Source: Viola odorata (lineage: Eukaryota > Streptophyta > Magnoliopsida > Malpighiales > Violaceae). Taken from it: a DNA stretch of 64,000 nucleotides. The position numbers and the translations under genes are program-made. Position 1 is the first letter of the stretch. Each line of letters starts with the position of its first letter. The DNA lies in assembly GCA_963691705.1 (NCBI GenBank), contig OY829538.1, positions 14,038,443 to 14,102,442 of the forward strand. Reading direction: 5' to 3'. The notes beneath the pieces were generated by a model that ran no database searches, was not told where the DNA came from, and saw only the letters and a list, made by a program, of their open reading frames with translations. Positions 61,196 to 64,000 of the stretch are shown one piece after another.

Positions 61196-63405
61196 TCAAG
61201 TTGCTGGAGTGGGACGATCTTGGCCTGATGGTTGGCCAAGATCAGAAACTGGTGGAGGTGGAGGTGGTGGTGGTTGTACTTGTGGAGCAGGAGGCGCAAG
61301 TGGCTGTTGTTGTTGAGCGAGTGCAGCTCTACGGAAGAATGGCAGCATGAAGTCCATTTTCTGGTGTAGACTCGTGGCGGCTTGCTGGACAGTGGTAATG
61401 GAGCTATTCAAAGCTCTCATTCCTTCCAAACAATCATTCAGGACCCCCAGCGTTTGCTTGTGGTTGCAGTCCATGGCCTTTCTATCTGCCTGCTGGTGGG
61501 CTACGAGTACCTTTGCCCAGTGTGGCAACTCCTCGGCCTTGTCTGCAGCAGGAGCCTCGCTTGACTTGTCTTAGGGCTTGTCTTGGCCTAGATGGTCCAA
61601 GATAGCCTTCTGTTGTTCGAGGATGAGGAACTGCTGGTCATGAAGTGTCGTGGCCCATGCTGGAGGTTCATTGGTTGTGCGTGATGCAGTGTTGGGATCT
61701 TGGCTTGTGGTTTGGCCTAGATCCTTAACTGTAGGGTTGGTGTTGGCAGGATCTTGGCCTGATGTTTGGCCTAGATCCTGGGCTGGAATGTCCTCTACTG
61801 CATCTCCTAGGATAATGATGGGCTTCAGCTTGTATTTCCCATCATGCTTCCTCCAAAAAATGTGCTCCTCCACCGGTGTAAAACCTGCGTTGCACTGAAC
61901 AAACTCTCATTCCAAATGGAAATATCCCATTTGGTCGAAGGCTTTCAAATCTAATATTTTAGGGGAGTAACATTTGTGCAAGTCAGCAGTAGCAAGATCT
62001 AAATTTGCAGTTCGCACAACCAACCAAGTAATCAATGATCCTAGAATCAGTTTAGAGATGGACTCACAAGCATGCAATTGTTGAACCAAATAGAGACCTC
62101 AATTGACTCTTTTCTTGTGCAACATACACCAAAGCAAAAAGAATTAGATTTAGCCAAATTTCCAGAAACTTTTATCTTCCCCGAAAGGTTGATAGACAAA
62201 GTTCTATGAAGCATACGAAGTGCAGGGTTCTGAATAGTGTGTGCTTTAGAGTTCCTATTAAAAACAACATCAGGGTCTCCAGTGACCTCTCTAAATGCAG
62301 CAACTTTATCCCAACCAGTGGGATAATCAAACAAAGCATCATCAATATCAGCGAATCCTAACAAAGCATTAAACTTACTGATGGAAAAATGGGACCATTT
62401 ATCACACACACGAAAATTGACCACTTCAGCTGCATTAAAATCAGGTCTGTCCCTACCCATAGCATATAATGTGGACTGATCAAACCAAAATATAGAGTGA
62501 AACTCCAAACACAGCTCAATATAAGCATCACAATCAACAGACATAAGGGGCACCCAACCAATAGCATGCACAAATTCCCTAATTTTATTCCCTAATGCCA
62601 TTTGATCTAGAAAACTAAAATCAAGTCTAGCAAAAGCAGGAATATCGCAAGCATGCTTTTCAATTAATTTTTCCCTGAGGTCTGGTGTATCAAATTTCAA
62701 CCAGCCTCTAAGTGTGTGCAGTGGTGGTAAAAGGGATACCTTAACAGTCTTGGCCAGAGTCTTGACCAAGACTGGGATCTCGTCCTCATCATCTTCGTCT
62801 TCCTCCACCACCTTCTTCTTCCCTTTGCTTTTGGTGGTCACAGGAGTGGCACTGGTTTTGCCCTTCTTATGGTTTGCCTTTTGTTTCTCGGCTGCCACAA
62901 GTGGCGATTCTGGGTTCCTTGCCGGCTTCTTTCCCCCCGTCTTTTTGCACGCCACCTATTTTACCCTGGTGGGTTTTTTCGGTGCTGCGGCGGTGGTGAC
63001 ATTCTCCGCTGGAGGTTGCGATGGGGGCGACTCTGTCGCGGTGGTCGGAGCTGGGTTAGTTGCTCCGACGGCCTCTATCTTCTTCTTTCTTCTCCTCTCC
63101 CTCTTTTCTTCTCTGTCCTCCACCGATGACGGTATCGACGGCCTCATTCTCTTGGCCAGAGGAACATCGTCGAAGTCCGTTTCGCTCACGGTGATGGCTC
63201 AGTCTCCTCCTCCGACGCTTTCCTCGGACTCAGCGGCTGCGTCGTCCTCACCGTCCACCTTGTCTTCATCAATGAGCGTCTGGAGATGACATTTCACCGA
63301 GGATATTTCTTCAGGCGGTGCAACGGGATGTGCTTCACCTCTCAAGTAGTCCCTGGCTTCTGGGATTGGGAGCTCAGATGATTGGTTGGGATTTTCTGGG
63401 TTCAT
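61196..63405 (-). pseudogene. Envelope-position ORF of Athila-like family 2, broken
   Basis: Starts MNPENPNQSSELP at 63,405. In-frame TGA (63,199-63,201) and TAG (62,956-62,958) cut the N-terminal, acidic then Lys/Arg-rich part (RKKKIEAV). The conserved region (62,955-62,047: LRGWLKFDTPDLREKL, VHAIGWVPLMS, IELCLEFHSIFWF, FSISKFNALLGF) aligns with residues about 290-560 of the ORF at 36,072-38,168. A frameshift near 62,090 and further breaks lead to the C-terminal pieces (ILDLKAFDQMGYFHLE; a Gln-rich tail). Copies of the family hairpin lie in frame and encode DLGQ..SGQD. No gag or pol is present beside it, so this is a 3'-half fragment. Confidence 0.8.
61216..61243. repeat. Hairpin of Athila-like family 2 (coding copy, perfect arms)
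   Basis: GATCTTGGCC, 8-nt loop TGATGGTT, GGCCAAGATC. Others: 58,904-58,929; 59,865-59,890; 59,923-59,948; 61,581-61,602 (short); 61,695-61,724; 61,748-61,779; 62,746-62,773. Confidence 0.93.
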
Positions 63406-63693
63406 GATAGTGGTGAGAGGGGAAAGCTTGGGTTGTCGTTTGGTTTTGAGTGGGTTTGTGTAAGAGAAGAACTGGGCGACTTTTGATTTAGCTCTGGTGG
63501 TAACTCAATTGTGATTTCGTGGGTGATGAGTAGCAGAGTTGGGGGAGACAAAAAGTGTTTTGGCGGTTGGGATTTCCCACACCCTTAATAAATTGCTTTG
63601 GAATTGTCCGCTTTCCAAATTAAAATTGGCGGCGCTGCCACGTGTGTCCCACTAATGATAGCATGTTTAATAGTCTCGGTTTCACCCTCCTTT
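63406..63693. other. Spacer upstream of the broken Athila ORF
   Basis: No coding sequence seen; ends where CTAGCCCTTTCGGGGGCT introduces another LTR. Confidence 0.5.
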
Positions 63694-63712
63694 CTAGCCC
63701 TTTCGGGGGCTA

Positions 63713-64000
63713 GATGTTACTATTTGACCTTCATTTCAGTTCTATTTGCAGATTAGCATCAAAGGAAGGAAAAGGCCGAAAAGGAGCAATTTGAGAGCAT
63801 TTCTGTGGATTTCCAGTTTCAAGGCCTAGAAGATCGAGCGATGTCAAGACCTCGACGTGAACCAAACCAGTGCGCTGTCCCAAGGCCTCGACAGTTCTGA
63901 GCCTTCTTCCAAAGAGAATCTTCTGAGATCCGCACGGAATCCCAAGCGCTTCCAGAAGATACCAGGCGTGCCAGGAATCCCAGAATATTCCTTTTGCAAG
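63713..64000 (+). mobile_element. Start of an LTR, third (Athila-like) family
   Basis: TGTTACTATTTGACCTTCAT and the following bases match, in reverse orientation, the end of the LTR fragment at about 18,600-18,702. Both are bordered by AGCCCTTTCGGGGGCT. The LTR runs out of the window. Confidence 0.5.

Noticed and set aside
62714..63289. 191-codon Ser/Phe/Leu-rich plus-strand ORF
   Set aside because: Shadow of the Lys/Glu-rich N-terminus of the broken Athila ORF on the other strand.

Overview
The window is nuclear DNA of a flowering plant, most likely a eudicot; I cannot name the species. It holds one recognisable host gene with GT-AG introns (a TauD-type dioxygenase, 13,529-14,939). Almost everything else is transposable elements inserted into one another. 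There are no rRNA genes, tRNA genes or prokaryotic features that I could see.

Layout. 1-1,726 is the 5' end of a minus-strand Tat/Retand-type Gypsy element (copy 1), cut by the window edge. 1,739-10,438 is a decayed minus-strand PIF/Harbinger transposase gene. A mariner-like element (1,753-3,865, TA target) is inserted into its last codons, and a 5.2 kb hAT element (4,983-10,139, 8-bp target duplication CGTGAGTT) into its first exon. After an AT-rich spacer and the dioxygenase gene comes a second, non-autonomous hAT-like element (15,625-21,064). It carries LTR debris and a captured exon of adenine phosphoribosyltransferase. A 467-bp hAT MITE follows (21,435-21,901).

22,141-57,673 is one minus-strand Tat/Retand-type element (copy 2, about 15.5 kb without its inserts) that was opened twice. 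A CRM-like chromovirus sits at 23,747-31,335 (907-bp LTRs, target duplication CGACT). A 12.5 kb Athila element sits at 33,215-45,693 (1,539-bp LTRs, target duplication GTCGC). Copy 2 has an intact 1,762-residue gag-pol with an extra archaeal-type RNase H, and two tandem-repeat blocks downstream of pol. It also carries four genes on the opposite strand, two of them spliced paralogues with coiled coils. Both nested insertions landed inside coding sequence of these antisense genes.

57,674-58,677 resembles a Copia LTR fragment with a minisatellite. 58,678-63,405 is the 3' half of a second Athila family (LTR plus a broken envelope-position ORF). 63,713-64,000 is the start of another LTR.

The most unusual signal is that each LTR-retrotransposon family carries its own short dispersed palindrome, with fixed centre or spacer and arms that vary but stay self-complementary. 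The palindromes occur in LTRs, untranslated regions and in frame inside coding sequence. The Athila copy with complete LTRs uses a 24-28 bp AvrII-type palindrome, the second Athila a stem with an 8-nt loop, and the CRM-like element AAACGG-N7-CCGTTT. The Tat/Retand element instead has a strongly over-represented heptamer CGTTAGC. I suggest, as inference only, that these are recognition sites for element-encoded proteins.
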